64,000 bases of DNA from NCBI RefSeq assembly GCF_043555935.1, contig NZ_JBIGIB010000004.1, positions 1-64,000 of the forward strand. Direction: 5' to 3'. Position numbers and translations under genes: made by a program. The notes beneath the pieces are model-generated. The model saw only the letters and a program-made list of their open reading frames with translations, searched no databases and was not told the DNA's origin. This DNA is from Pelomonas baiyunensis. Lineage in GTDB: Bacteria > Pseudomonadota > Gammaproteobacteria > Burkholderiales > Burkholderiaceae_C. Of the stretch, positions 1-8,547 are shown piece by piece; position 1 is the first letter of the stretch, and every line of letters begins with the position of its first letter.

Positions 1-88
1 CCTACGTGAGCCTCTGTTGGACACTTGAGAACGCGTTACCCATGTCCTGGCACGGGTGTTACCCATGTCTCCGGTCTAAACAGCCCGG
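1..88. mobile_element. Probable terminus of an insertion sequence, cut by the window edge
   Basis: Two direct copies of the 12-mer GTTACCCATGTC lie at 35-46 and 58-69, 23 bp apart, and the second runs on into CTCCGGTCTAAACA. Repeated end motifs like this are what I associate with the termini of IS21- or IS481-type elements; that family assignment is from memory. Independent support comes from the next bases: the dispersed repeat starting at 89 has lost the left arm of the hairpin that its two sister copies keep, so something has replaced that arm just before about position 88. No transposase is inside the window. Confidence 0.45.
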
Positions 89-173
89 CAGAAGAAAGTT
101 ACCCGCCCGCCGGGGCGGACTCCCGGCTCGGTGCACCGAACGGAAAAGGCTCCAGGCAAAAACGCCCAACAGC
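89..173 (-). repeat. Dispersed intergenic repeat, copy A (truncated)
   Basis: This stretch matches copy B (8548-8762) and copy C (8943-9157), including the shared blocks CCCGGCTCGGTGCACCGAAC and AAAGGCTC. It sits directly after the stop codon of the cyclo-ligase gene, in the same orientation relative to that gene as the other copies have to theirs. Only the right hairpin arm CAGAAGAAAG (89-98) remains. The left arm and distal part are missing where the putative IS end begins. Confidence 0.7.
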
Positions 174-175
174 CA

Positions 176-745
176 TCACCCCTCCCGATCCCAAACCACC
201 CCCTCCTCCGTCAACATCGCATCCAACGCCACATCCAGCGCACTGGGTTTGAGCAACGGCAAAAAGCCATGCGCATAGCCAATGCCCACCGCCGCAGGAC
301 GGGGCTGCATCTCAGACAGGGTCTTGTCCATGAACCCGCCGCCGTACCCGAGCCGCAGGCCGCAGGGCCCAAAGCCCAGGCAGGGCACCAGCATCAGCTG
401 CGGGCGGAACTCCTCGGTGCCCTTGGGCTTGGGGATGTGGAAGGCGTCTTCCTCCATCGGGCAGCCGGGGTACCAGACGTGAAAGCGCAGCGTGCGGTGT
501 TCTTTGTCCACCACGGGCAGGCCGATGCGGCGTTCCGGGTGGTCTTCGCTCCAGCGGTACAGCGCGGGCAGCGGGTCGAACTCGCCCTTGATGGGCCAGT
601 ACGCGCCGATGGTGGTTTCCTTGCGCCGCAGCAGCCACACCCGCAGCACCTCCTGCAGGTCGGCCGCCAGCGCCAGTCGGTTGGGCAAGGCCAGGCGTTG
701 GGCAATCAGCTTGTGCCGGATCACGGCGCGGTCGTTCGCATCCAT
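176..745 (-). CDS. 5-formyltetrahydrofolate cyclo-ligase family protein (paralogue 1)
   Basis: The 189-residue protein belongs to the 5-formyl-THF cyclo-ligase family, which converts 5-formyl-THF to 5,10-methenyl-THF with ATP in the cytosol. The family signature is visible as the glycine-rich C-terminal motif LRLGYGGGFMDKTL, preceded by LMLVPCLGFGPCG. An N-terminal basic helix (IRHKLIAQRLALPNRLALA) and the YWPIKGEFDP segment also fit. The start at 745 is 26 bp from the divergent TfoX-like gene. A second paralogue lies at 4218-4763 and the two are clearly diverged. I cannot tell which is the housekeeping enzyme; this copy has FMD where the second has the more usual YFD. Confidence 0.85.
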   Translation of the reverse strand: MDANDRAVIRHKLIAQRLALPNRLALAADLQEVLRVWLLRRKETTIGAYWPIKGEFDPLPALYRWSEDHPERRIGLPVVDKEHRTLRFHVWYPGCPMEEDAFHIPKPKGTEEFRPQLMLVPCLGFGPCGLRLGYGGGFMDKTLSEMQPRPAAVGIGYAHGFLPLLKPSALDVALDAMLTEEGVVWDREG

Positions 746-771
746 GACCGTGCAGCTTACAGTGGCCCGCC

Positions 772-1230
772 ATGGCCGATCCCTTCACCGAACTCTGCGT
801 CGAGATGCTCTCGCCCCTGGGGCCCGTGCGGGTGCGCCGCATGTTCGGCGGGCAGGGCATTTACGTGGACGAGCTGTTCATGGCGCTCATCGTGCAGAAC
901 CAGCTCTACCTCAAGGCCGACGACACCACGCGTGAGCGCTTCGTGGCCGCCGGCTGCGAGCCCTTCAGCTACAGCACAGCCACCGGCGAACGCCAGGTGA
1001 TGAGCTACTACCGCCCGCCGGAAGACGCGCTCGAATCGCCCCCGTTGATGCTGCCGTGGGCGCGGCTGGCGCTGGAGGCCGCACTGCGGGCGACCAATGC
1101 CAAGGCGGGCAAGCCTGCCGCAAAGAAGGTCGCCAGGAAGGCGACCAAGAAGGCCACACAGACAGCCGCCAAGAAATCAGCGCCCGCCCAGCCGTCGGCC
1201 GCCAAAAAGGCCGCGCCCCGCCGGGGCTGA
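772..1230 (+). CDS. TfoX N-terminal domain protein with a lysine/alanine-rich tail
   Basis: Residues 1 to about 105 match the TfoX/Sxy N-terminal domain: the GPVRVRRMFGGQGIYVD block is typical, followed by ALIVQNQLYLKADD. In gammaproteobacteria Sxy/TfoX works with CRP in competence regulation; single-domain relatives elsewhere have no firm role. Residues 109-152 form a K/A/P-rich tail with repeated AAKK and ATKKAT units, like bacterial histone-H1-like proteins, suggesting nucleic-acid binding (inference). The last 54 bp overlap the 3' end of the convergent DUF2917 gene. Start ATG at 772. Confidence 0.8.
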   Translation: MADPFTELCVEMLSPLGPVRVRRMFGGQGIYVDELFMALIVQNQLYLKADDTTRERFVAAGCEPFSYSTATGERQVMSYYRPPEDALESPPLMLPWARLALEAALRATNAKAGKPAAKKVARKATKKATQTAAKKSAPAQPSAAKKAAPRRG

Positions 1231-1476
1231 GGCGGGCGGCACCAGCAGCTCGAACTCCGCGGCCGGCCAGCCTTCCAGCACTGCCGCCTGGCCCGGTGCC
1301 AGCGCCACGGCTTCGCCCGCTTCCAGCCAGCAGTCCTGCGCCGGCGCATCGGCCGTGCCAGCCAGCGTGAGCCACACCCGGCCCCGCGCCACCGCCAGGC
1401 GCCGGGCCTCGGCCGCGCCCGCCAGGGTCAGGGCCCGGCCACGGGTCAGGTGCCATACCGATTGCGCATCACTCAT
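1177..1476 (-). CDS. DUF2917 domain-containing protein
   Basis: A 99-residue protein of the DUF2917 type. The pattern W.L..G..LTLAGAAEARRLAVARGRVWLTLAGTADAPAQDCWLEAGEAVALAPGQAAVLEG is split here only for description: the core motifs are RGRVWLT and LEAGEAVALAPGQ, a small beta-rich domain. Its function is unknown. I chose the ATG at 1476 because AGGAG lies just upstream of it; an open frame continues to 1587 but would run into the LysR gene start. The gene is divergent from the LysR gene at 1567, an arrangement common in Comamonadaceae, which suggests (inference) that the regulator acts on it. The 3' end overlaps the TfoX-like gene antisense by 54 bp. Confidence 0.75.
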   Translation of the reverse strand: MSDAQSVWHLTRGRALTLAGAAEARRLAVARGRVWLTLAGTADAPAQDCWLEAGEAVALAPGQAAVLEGWPAAEFELLVPPASAPAGRGLFGGRRLGGR

Positions 1477-1566
1477 GACGACTCTCCTGCGTTGATGCCA
1501 TGAATTCTGCGAAGCGGAGCCACCACCGTCCAATGACTCCGCCGCACGGATTGATACCATTCCTTC

Positions 1567-2514
1567 ATGAATCAACCGCTGCGCCAACGCCCGTTGTCCA
1601 TCGGCCCGCTGCGGGCCTTCGAGGCCGTGGCGCGGCTGCTGTCTTTCCGCGCGGCGGCGGAGGAGCTGAGCCTCACGCAGTCGGCCATCAGCCGCCAGAT
1701 TCAGGCGTTAGAGGAAGAAATCGGCTGCGTGCTGTTCCTGCGCGGCACGCGCAAGGTGGAGCTGTCGGGCGACGGCGCCATGCTGCTGCCCACCGCCGTG
1801 GCCGTGCTCTCGCGCCTGGACCAGACCGTGCGCCAGATCCGCCGCGCCCGCGGCCGGCGGGTGGTGAACGTCAGCACGTTTGCGTCGTTCGCATCGCTGT
1901 GGCTCATCCCGCGGCTGGAAGCCTTCCAGCGCGCGCATGAAGACATCGACATCCGCGTCTCCGCCTACGACCGCAAGGTGGACCTGGACGACGGCGAAAG
2001 CGACCTCGCCCTGCGCTACGACGACGCGCCCTCGGTGCCGGCCGGTGCCGAGCAGCTGTTCGAGGAGATCCTGTCGCCCTGCGTCAGCCCCTGGTACCTC
2101 AAGAAGCCCCCCGCGCCGCTCAAGCGCCCGGCCGACCTGTCGGGCCACGCGCTGGCCGAGGAAGACGACCCCCGCCCCAGTGCCGAGTACCTGAGCTGGC
2201 GCCGCTGGCTGACCGAGCTGGGCCAGCCCGACCTGCAGCCGCGCCGCTGGCTGTATCTCAACTTCACCTACCAGCAGGTGCAGGCCGCCCTCACCGGCCA
2301 GGGCGTGGCGCTGGCCCGGCTGCCACTGGTGCACGAGCACCTGGAACGCGGCGAACTGGTGGAACCCTTCGGCCAGGCCGGCCGCCTGGGCAGCCCCTTC
2401 AGCTACTGGCTCATCACCGGCCCCAACGCCGCGCGGCGGCCCGAGGTGCAGCAGTTTGCCGACTGGGTGCGCGCGCAGGCGGCGGTGACGCGGGGGCAGT
2501 TGGCCGGGGTGTGA
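1567..2514 (+). CDS. LysR-family transcriptional regulator (GcvA-like)
   Basis: The 315-residue protein has a LysR N-terminal winged helix-turn-helix at residues 8-66, with FEAVARLLSFRAAAEELSLT followed by QSAISRQIQALEEEIGC. The C-terminal substrate-binding domain runs from about 95 to 300. The sequence style (LRAFEAVARL, later DLALRYDD) is that of the GcvA subgroup. Effector unknown. It is divergent from the DUF2917 gene with 90 bp between starts, so that gap probably holds a shared operator. Confidence 0.9.
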   Translation: MNQPLRQRPLSIGPLRAFEAVARLLSFRAAAEELSLTQSAISRQIQALEEEIGCVLFLRGTRKVELSGDGAMLLPTAVAVLSRLDQTVRQIRRARGRRVVNVSTFASFASLWLIPRLEAFQRAHEDIDIRVSAYDRKVDLDDGESDLALRYDDAPSVPAGAEQLFEEILSPCVSPWYLKKPPAPLKRPADLSGHALAEEDDPRPSAEYLSWRRWLTELGQPDLQPRRWLYLNFTYQQVQAALTGQGVALARLPLVHEHLERGELVEPFGQAGRLGSPFSYWLITGPNAARRPEVQQFADWVRAQAAVTRGQLAGV

Positions 2515-2517
2515 GCC

Positions 2518-4203
2518 TCAATGCCCGGCCGAGGTGGCCGGGGCGGGTTCGCCCACCACCCTCGCCAACGCCTCCGCCAGCGCCCGCTGTGACCGCAGCA
2601 CATGACTCACGCCGGCCTCGGCCAGCCATTGCTCTTCTTCGTCGGTGTGCGCCAGCACGGCGCAACGCAGTGCGGGGTTGAGCTGGCGGGCCGGCGCCAG
2701 CAGGGCGGGCACGCCGCGCACGTCGGCCAGCGCCACCACCAGCCAGGCGGCATGGGTGATGTGGGCTTGGATCAGCGTCGCGGCCTCGGCGGCGTCGCCC
2801 AGCACGGCGGCTTGGCCGCTGGCACGCAAGTGCTCCACCACATCGCGGTCGCGGTCGATGACCACCACGGGCCGCTCGCCCAAGAGGCCATGCAGGGCTG
2901 TGCCCAGCGTGCCATGGCCCACCAGCACGATCTGGCCGGCGAGCGCCGTGCGGGGGGTGTTGGCGGGCAGTTCAGCCAGTGGGTCGTCGCGCGCTTCCAG
3001 CTGGCGGGCCCAGGCGGAGCGCTTCAGCACCCAGCGGCGCAGCGGCTCCACGCCCGAGAACAGCAGCGGGTTGAGCGCGATGGACACGATGGCACCCGCC
3101 ACCACCAGGCTGGTGGCCTCGGCCGGCACCAGGCCCAGGCTTTGCCCCAGGCCCAGCAGGATGAAGCTGAACTCGCCGATCTGCGCCAGGCTCACGGCCA
3201 CGGTGAGCGCCGTGGAGAGCGGGTACTTCAGCAGCAGAACCAGCGCCCCGGCGGCCAGCGTCTTGCCCACCAGAATGACCGCCACCGTGGCCAGCACCGC
3301 CAGCGGCTGCTGCAGCAAGATGCGCGGGTCGAACAGCATGCCCACGGCCACGAAGAACAGCACGGCGAAGGCGTCGCGCAGCGGCAGGCTCTCGTGCGCC
3401 GCGCGCTCGCTGAAGGCGGATTCCCGCAGCACCAGGCCGGCGAAGAAGGCGCCCAGCGCGACGCTCACGCCGAACAGCGCGGCCGCGCCCACGGCCAAGC
3501 CAATGGCAGCCGCCACGGTGGCCAGCGTGAACAGCTCGCGCGAGCCGGTGCGGTTGACCTGCCACAGCAACCAGGGCAGCAAGCGGCGCCCGGCAATCAA
3601 CATCACGGCCACGAAGGCGGCCACCGCCAGCAGCGTGGTGACGATGGTGACGGCCAGGTTGCCGCCACTGCCTTCGCCCTTGCCGCCCAGCACGGGCAGC
3701 AGCACCAGCGCCAGCACCATGGCCAGGTCTTCCACCACCAGCCAGCCGACGGCGATTCGGCCGTTGCCGGTGTGCAGCAACTCGCGTGACTCCAGCGCCC
3801 GCAGCAGCACCACCGTGCTGGCCACCGACAGCGCCAGGCCAAATACCAGCGACGCGGCCACGTCCCAGCCCCACCAGAAGTGGGCCAGCCCCGCGCCCAT
3901 GGCGGTGGCCGCGGCCATTTGCACCAGCGCACCGGGCAGCGCAATGCCCTTCACCGACACCAGATCGGCCACCGAGAAGTGCAGGCCCACGCCGAACATC
4001 AGCAGCATCACCCCCACCTCGGACAACTGCTGCGCCAGGTGCACATCGCCCACAAAGCCCGGCGTGTACGGCCCGATCAGCACGCCGGCCATCAGGTAGC
4101 CCACCAGGGCCGGCAGGCGCGCCCACTGGGCCAGCAGGCCCAGCACGAGCGCCAGGCCGAAGGCGGCAGCCAGCGTGGAGATCAGGGTCATGCCGTCGTG
4201 CAT
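2518..4203 (-). CDS. Kef/YbaL-type monovalent cation:proton antiporter (CPA2)
   Basis: The 561-residue membrane protein has a CPA2 Na+/H+ exchanger domain of 12 or so hydrophobic segments (residues 8-385), starting TLAAAFGLALVLGLLAQWARLP and including VGVMLLMFGVGLHFS, typical of KefB/KefC/YbaL. A C-terminal TrkA-N (RCK) nucleotide-binding domain follows from about residue 420, with the dinucleotide motif GHGTLG and the acidic VVVIDRD strand end. It probably exchanges K+ for H+, gated by NAD(H) or glutathione adducts as in Kef. Architecture is closest to YbaL; I do not assign a symbol. It converges with the LysR gene, 3 bp apart. Confidence 0.88.
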   Translation of the reverse strand: MHDGMTLISTLAAAFGLALVLGLLAQWARLPALVGYLMAGVLIGPYTPGFVGDVHLAQQLSEVGVMLLMFGVGLHFSVADLVSVKGIALPGALVQMAAATAMGAGLAHFWWGWDVAASLVFGLALSVASTVVLLRALESRELLHTGNGRIAVGWLVVEDLAMVLALVLLPVLGGKGEGSGGNLAVTIVTTLLAVAAFVAVMLIAGRRLLPWLLWQVNRTGSRELFTLATVAAAIGLAVGAAALFGVSVALGAFFAGLVLRESAFSERAAHESLPLRDAFAVLFFVAVGMLFDPRILLQQPLAVLATVAVILVGKTLAAGALVLLLKYPLSTALTVAVSLAQIGEFSFILLGLGQSLGLVPAEATSLVVAGAIVSIALNPLLFSGVEPLRRWVLKRSAWARQLEARDDPLAELPANTPRTALAGQIVLVGHGTLGTALHGLLGERPVVVIDRDRDVVEHLRASGQAAVLGDAAEAATLIQAHITHAAWLVVALADVRGVPALLAPARQLNPALRCAVLAHTDEEEQWLAEAGVSHVLRSQRALAEALARVVGEPAPATSAGH

Positions 4204-4217
4204 CGTGCGGGGGGCTT

Positions 4218-4763
4218 TCAGTCAGGGGCGATCACGTCGCGTTCGGTCAGGATGAGGGTCAAGGGCTGGTCGTGCGCCTCGACGGGGAAGTCCACCTCGC
4301 CGCCGCTCCAGGCCAGGCCCACGGTCGTGACCCCGGGGTTAGCCGCCAGAAAACGGTCGAAGTAGCCCCCACCATAGCCCAGCCGAAAGCCCTGCCGGCT
4401 GAAGCCCACACAGGGCACCAGCACCACGTCCGGCACGGCCACGGCGCCGCTGGCGGTGGGGATGCCGCATTCGTCTTGTGCCGTGGGTTCGCGGCCGTCC
4501 CAGCGGCGGAACTGCATCTGCGCGGGCTCGCGCCGCGCGAATGGCAAAGCCCGCGCCCAGGGCAGCGCCCCTGGGTTAAATTCGCCCGCAAGAGGCCAGT
4601 AAACCCCGAGCAGTTCCGGTTCCAGCTGGGCCAGCACCTCGCGCAATGACGCGTCCAGCGCGGCTTGTGCGGCCGCAAAGGCCGGCGTGGCCGCAAAGGC
4701 GCGGCGGGCGGTGATCAGTTCCCGGCGCAAGGCGGCGCGGTCAGCAGGCACGGGGTGGGTCAT
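4218..4763 (-). CDS. 5-formyltetrahydrofolate cyclo-ligase (paralogue 2)
   Basis: A 181-residue 5-formyl-THF cyclo-ligase, 5-FCL/YgfA family, with the N-terminal basic segment RRELITARRAFA, the YWPLAGEFNP block and the signature GFRLGYGGGYFDRFLA near the C-terminus. The frame stays open to 5000, but the family N-terminus and the ATG at 4763 define the start; the longer reading would run through the lytic transglycosylase gene. The start codon overlaps the divergent transglycosylase region at a CATG palindrome. Its motif is closer to the canonical family than paralogue 1, so this may be the housekeeping copy (inference). Confidence 0.88.
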   Translation of the reverse strand: MTHPVPADRAALRRELITARRAFAATPAFAAAQAALDASLREVLAQLEPELLGVYWPLAGEFNPGALPWARALPFARREPAQMQFRRWDGREPTAQDECGIPTASGAVAVPDVVLVPCVGFSRQGFRLGYGGGYFDRFLAANPGVTTVGLAWSGGEVDFPVEAHDQPLTLILTERDVIAPD

Positions 4764-4785
4764 GGCAAACGGAGCGGTGGTGCGT

Positions 4786-6813
4786 ATGAAGTGGGCGATT
4801 TTCAAGGTCTTGGGGCGCAGCGTGGCGGCAACTGCCGGCGCGGCGCTGATGCTGGCTGCGAGCCAGGCCCAGGCCCAGACTCCCGCCCCGGCTGCAGCCG
4901 CCGCCGCCGCCACCGCCACCGACCTGACCGTGCAGGCCCGCGAGGCCTGGGTCAAGCGAGACCGCAAGCGCCTGGCCGCGTTGGTGGAGGCCGCGCGCAC
5001 CCAAGGCCACCCGCTGGCCGGCTGGGTGGAGTACTTCGAGCTGAACGCCCGTTTGAGCGAAGTGCGCCAGCCCGAGATGGACGCCTTCTACGCCCGCCAC
5101 CCCGGCAGTTACGTGGAAGACCGCCTGCGCAACGACTGGCTGCTGGAACTGGGCCGCCGCCGGGACTGGGCCAACTTCCGGCGCGATCACGCCAACTACC
5201 AGATGCGCGACGACCGCGAGGTGGCCTGCTACGCCCTGCTGGCCGAGCCGGGCAAGGTGGCCGTGGAGGCCGCTCGCGCAGCGTGGTTCGCGCAGAAAGA
5301 CGGCGACGACGGCTGCCAGCAACTGGCCGCCGCGATGGTGGACGCCGGCGCCTTCAAGCCCGAGCTGCTGTGGGCCAAGGCCCGCATCGCCACCGAGCAG
5401 GCCCGCCCCCGCGCCGCCCGCCAGGCCGTGGCCCTGCTGGGCCAAAAGGCGCTGGACCAAAAGCTCGCCGAGCTGCAAGACAACGCCGGCCGCTACCTCA
5501 CCCGCAAGGCCCGCAGCGCGCCGCGCTTCGATGCCGAACTGACCGGCCTGGCCCTGGCCCGCGTGGCCGCGACCGACCCTGACCAGGCCGCCGACCTGCT
5601 GCGCGACAAGTGGCGCGGCCTGCCCGCTGAGGTGCAGGCCTGGCTGTGGGTGCAGATCGGCCGCCAGCAGGCCCTGCGCCTGCAAGACACGGCGCTGGCC
5701 AGCTTCGAGCGGGCCGACAAGCTCGCCCCCGACCTGCCCTGGACGGACGACGCCCTCGCCTGGGCCGCCCGCGCCGCCCTGCGCGCCAAGAACCCGGCCG
5801 TGGCGCTGCGCGCGATCGACCGCATGAGCGCCAACGAGCAGCGCGAACCCGCCTGGGCCTACTGGAAGGCCCGCGCCATTCGCCAGCAAGGCGACACGGC
5901 AGGTGCCCGCACGCAGCTCACCGCCCTGGCCGCGCAACCGCTGACCTACTTCGGCCGCCTGGCTGCCGAAGACCTGGGCCAACCCACACCGCTGCCCCCG
6001 GCGCCTGCGCCGCTCACGGCCGACGAGCGCCGCGCCGCCCGCAGCCACGCGGGCCTCACGCGGGCGCTGCAGCTCATCGACCTGGGGCTGCGCAACGAAG
6101 GCGTGCGGGAGTGGAACTTCTCGCTGCGCGGCATGAACGACCGCGCCCTGCTGGCCGCCGCGCAGGAGGCCTGCGACCGCGAGGTGTGGGACCGCTGCAT
6201 CAACACCAGCGAGCGCACCCGCAACGAGGTGGACATCGCCCAGCGCTACCCCCTGCCCCACCGGGCCGAGTTACAACGCGAGGCCCAGGCCGCCGGGCTC
6301 GATGCGGCCTACGTGTACGGGCTGATCCGCCAGGAATCGCGCTTCGTGCTGGATGCGCGCTCGCACGTGGGCGCCGCCGGCCTGATGCAGGTGATGCCCG
6401 CCACCGCCAAGTGGACGGCCAAGAAGGTGGGGCTGGACTACAGCGCCGAGCGCATGCACGACCGCGACTTCAACCTGCGCATCGGCACCCAGTACCTGAA
6501 GCTGGTGCTGGACCGCTTTGACGGCGCGCAGGCCCTGGCCGCCGCGGCCTACAACGCCGGCCCCAGCCGCCCGGCCCGCTGGCGCGACGGCCCGGTGCTG
6601 GACGCGGCCATCTGGGCCGAGAACATTCCCTTCAACGAAACCCGCGACTACGTGCGCAAGGTGCTGCTGGGCGGCGCCGTGTACGCGCAGGTGCTGGGCC
6701 TGCCCGCCACCCGGCTGCGCGAGCGGCTGGGGGCCAGCGTGGGGCCGGCGGGCGCCAGCGCGGCGGATGTCAGCGATGTGCCGCCCGCGGCGGCAGGAGA
6801 CGGCAAGTCATGA
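4786..6813 (+). CDS. Soluble lytic murein transglycosylase (Slt70-like)
   Basis: The roughly 675-residue periplasmic enzyme would cleave the MurNAc-GlcNAc bond of peptidoglycan, releasing 1,6-anhydro-muropeptides. A signal peptide ends near ASQAQAQ, an alpha-helical superhelix of degenerate repeats follows, and the C-terminal SLT domain has catalytic Glu in QESRF near residue 516, followed by GAAGLMQVMPATA and AYNAGP. The ATG at 4786 gives the best signal peptide; an in-frame ATG at 4762 is an alternative that would extend it by eight residues. The stop overlaps the next start (ATGA at 6810), so the two genes are probably co-translated. Confidence 0.92.
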   Translation: MKWAIFKVLGRSVAATAGAALMLAASQAQAQTPAPAAAAAAATATDLTVQAREAWVKRDRKRLAALVEAARTQGHPLAGWVEYFELNARLSEVRQPEMDAFYARHPGSYVEDRLRNDWLLELGRRRDWANFRRDHANYQMRDDREVACYALLAEPGKVAVEAARAAWFAQKDGDDGCQQLAAAMVDAGAFKPELLWAKARIATEQARPRAARQAVALLGQKALDQKLAELQDNAGRYLTRKARSAPRFDAELTGLALARVAATDPDQAADLLRDKWRGLPAEVQAWLWVQIGRQQALRLQDTALASFERADKLAPDLPWTDDALAWAARAALRAKNPAVALRAIDRMSANEQREPAWAYWKARAIRQQGDTAGARTQLTALAAQPLTYFGRLAAEDLGQPTPLPPAPAPLTADERRAARSHAGLTRALQLIDLGLRNEGVREWNFSLRGMNDRALLAAAQEACDREVWDRCINTSERTRNEVDIAQRYPLPHRAELQREAQAAGLDAAYVYGLIRQESRFVLDARSHVGAAGLMQVMPATAKWTAKKVGLDYSAERMHDRDFNLRIGTQYLKLVLDRFDGAQALAAAAYNAGPSRPARWRDGPVLDAAIWAENIPFNETRDYVRKVLLGGAVYAQVLGLPATRLRERLGASVGPAGASAADVSDVPPAAAGDGKS

Positions 6814-7763
6814 CGCGATCGATTCTGGTGCTGGGCGGCAGCGGCTTTGTGGGCCGCGCGCTGTGCGAGCAACTCACGCGCGAACTGGGCGCGGGCGTGC
6901 GCATCACCGTGCCCACGCGGCGCTTGCGGCAGGCGCAAACCGTGCAAAGCCTGCCCGGCGTGACCGTGGTGCAGGCCGACGTGTTCCAGGACCTGCCGCG
7001 CCTGGCCGCCGGGCACGACACGGTGGTGAACCTGATCGCCATCCTGCAAGGCAGCGCGGCCGCGTTCGAGCGCGCGCATGTGGAGCTGCCGCGGCGCATC
7101 ACCGCTGGCCTGCATGCCGCGGGCGTAAAACGCTTGGTGCACGTGAGCGCGCTGGGCGTCAGCCCGCAGGCGCCGTCGCACTACCTGCGCAGCAAGGCGG
7201 CTGGCGAGGCCGTGCTGCAACTGGCGGCCCAAACCCAGGGGCTGGACCTGACCGTGGTGCGCCCCTCGCTGGTGTTCGGCGCGGGGGACCGCAGCGTGAA
7301 CCTGTTTGCCGCGCTGCAACGCCTGGCCCCGGTGATGCCGCTGGCCGGCGCTGGCGCCCTGCTGCAGCCGGTGTGGGTGCAAGACCTGGCCCGCGCGCTG
7401 GTGGCCGTGCTGTGCCGCCCCGAGACCGTGGGCCAGACCTTCGAGGTGGCCGGCCCGCGCGCGCTGACGCTGGGCGCGCTGGTGCAACTGGCTGGCCGCG
7501 TGGCGGGCTGCCCGCGCCCCGTGCTGCCGCTACCCGGCCCGCTGGCCACGCTGCAGGCGCTGGCCATGGAGTGCCTGCCCGGCGAGCCGCTGCTGTCGCG
7601 CGACAACCTGGCCTCGCTGACCGTGCCCAACGTGCCCAGCGGCAGCTTGCCCGGCCTGGCGGCGCTGGGCATTCAGCCCGCCGCGCTGGAAGCGGTGTTG
7701 CCCACCTACCTGGCGCCGGGCAGCGGCGTGGCGCGGCTGGACGCCTGGCGCGCCCGGCACTGA
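6810..7763 (+). CDS. NDUFA9-like NAD(P)-binding epimerase/dehydratase family protein
   Basis: The 317-residue protein is an atypical short-chain dehydrogenase with an N-terminal Rossmann motif LGGSGFVGRAL and VDVFQDLP-like strand spacing, the type annotated as complex I NDUFA9 subunit family. VHVSALGVSPQAPSHYLRSK carries the serine and YxxxK-like positions of the catalytic region. The role in bacteria is not established; substrates may be quinone- or nucleotide-sugar-like. It overlaps the transglycosylase gene by 4 bp (ATGA), implying an operon. Confidence 0.85.
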   Translation: MTRSILVLGGSGFVGRALCEQLTRELGAGVRITVPTRRLRQAQTVQSLPGVTVVQADVFQDLPRLAAGHDTVVNLIAILQGSAAAFERAHVELPRRITAGLHAAGVKRLVHVSALGVSPQAPSHYLRSKAAGEAVLQLAAQTQGLDLTVVRPSLVFGAGDRSVNLFAALQRLAPVMPLAGAGALLQPVWVQDLARALVAVLCRPETVGQTFEVAGPRALTLGALVQLAGRVAGCPRPVLPLPGPLATLQALAMECLPGEPLLSRDNLASLTVPNVPSGSLPGLAALGIQPAALEAVLPTYLAPGSGVARLDAWRARH

Positions 7764-7769
7764 GGACGC

Positions 7770-7790
7770 ATCAATCCGTTGCGGATTGAT
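7770..7790. other. Perfect 9-bp inverted repeat between two plus-strand genes
   Basis: ATCAATCCG, a 3-base TTG loop and CGGATTGAT lie just after the stop codon of the NDUFA9-like gene. There is no T-run after it, so a classical intrinsic terminator is not shown; it could end transcription weakly, protect the 3' end, or be an operator for the GST gene. Confidence 0.4.
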
Positions 7791-7846
7791 CAACCCGCCG
7801 AAGCCCCCGGCTGCGTAAGCTGGCGCATCCCTCACGAAAGCGCCCC

Positions 7847-8527
7847 ATGAAGCTCTACATCGGCAACAAGAACTACTCCTCCTGGTCCATGCGCAGCGGC
7901 GTGCTGCTGGCGGCCTTCGGCATTCCGTTCGAGGAGGTGAAGCTGCGGTTCGACTTCTCGCCCGACTCGGCCTGGACGCGCGAGATCGCCCGCATCAGCC
8001 CCACCAAGCAGGTGCCGGTGCTGGTGGAGGACGACGGCTTCACGGTGTGGGAAACGCCCGCCATTGCGGAGTACGTGGCCGAGCGCTTTCCCGAGCACGC
8101 GATCTGGCCGCGCGAGCCCCAGGCCCGCGCCCGCGCCCGCAGCCTGTGCGCCGAGATGCACGCCGGCTTCGGCCGACTGCGCACGCTGTGCCCGATGAAC
8201 ATCGAGGCCTTCTTCCCCGAGGTGGGCGCCAAGCTCTGGGCCGAAGACGCCGGCCTGCGCGCCAACGTGGCCCGGCTCGAAGCCGCCTGGGCCGACGCCC
8301 TGGCCCGAAGCGGCGGCCCCTTCCTGTTCGGCGCGTTCTCGGCGGCCGACGCCTACTTTGCGCCGGTGGCGGTGCGTCTGAGCCGCTTCAGCCTGCCGGT
8401 CTCAGACACGGCCGCGGCGTACCGCGATGCGCTGTTGGCGCATCCGGCGGTGGAGGATTGGATTGCGGACGCGCTGCGGGAGCAGGACTTTGTGCCGGAG
8501 GATGAGCCGTATCGGACGGGGCGCTGA
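7847..8527 (+). CDS. Glutathione S-transferase family protein
   Basis: The 226-residue protein starts with a thioredoxin-like GST N-terminal domain (KLYIGNKNYSSWSMRSGVLL) and contains the conserved cis-proline and glutathione-contact region KQVPVLVEDD followed by ETPAIAEYVAE. An all-helical C-terminal domain follows, with FLFGAFSAADAYFAPV as the N-capping segment. It probably conjugates or reduces with glutathione in the cytosol; the substrate is unknown. The dispersed repeat copy B begins about 20 bp after its stop codon. Confidence 0.88.
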   Translation: MKLYIGNKNYSSWSMRSGVLLAAFGIPFEEVKLRFDFSPDSAWTREIARISPTKQVPVLVEDDGFTVWETPAIAEYVAERFPEHAIWPREPQARARARSLCAEMHAGFGRLRTLCPMNIEAFFPEVGAKLWAEDAGLRANVARLEAAWADALARSGGPFLFGAFSAADAYFAPVAVRLSRFSLPVSDTAAAYRDALLAHPAVEDWIADALREQDFVPEDEPYRTGR

Positions 8528-8547
8528 GGGGCTTTGGCGGCGAGCCG

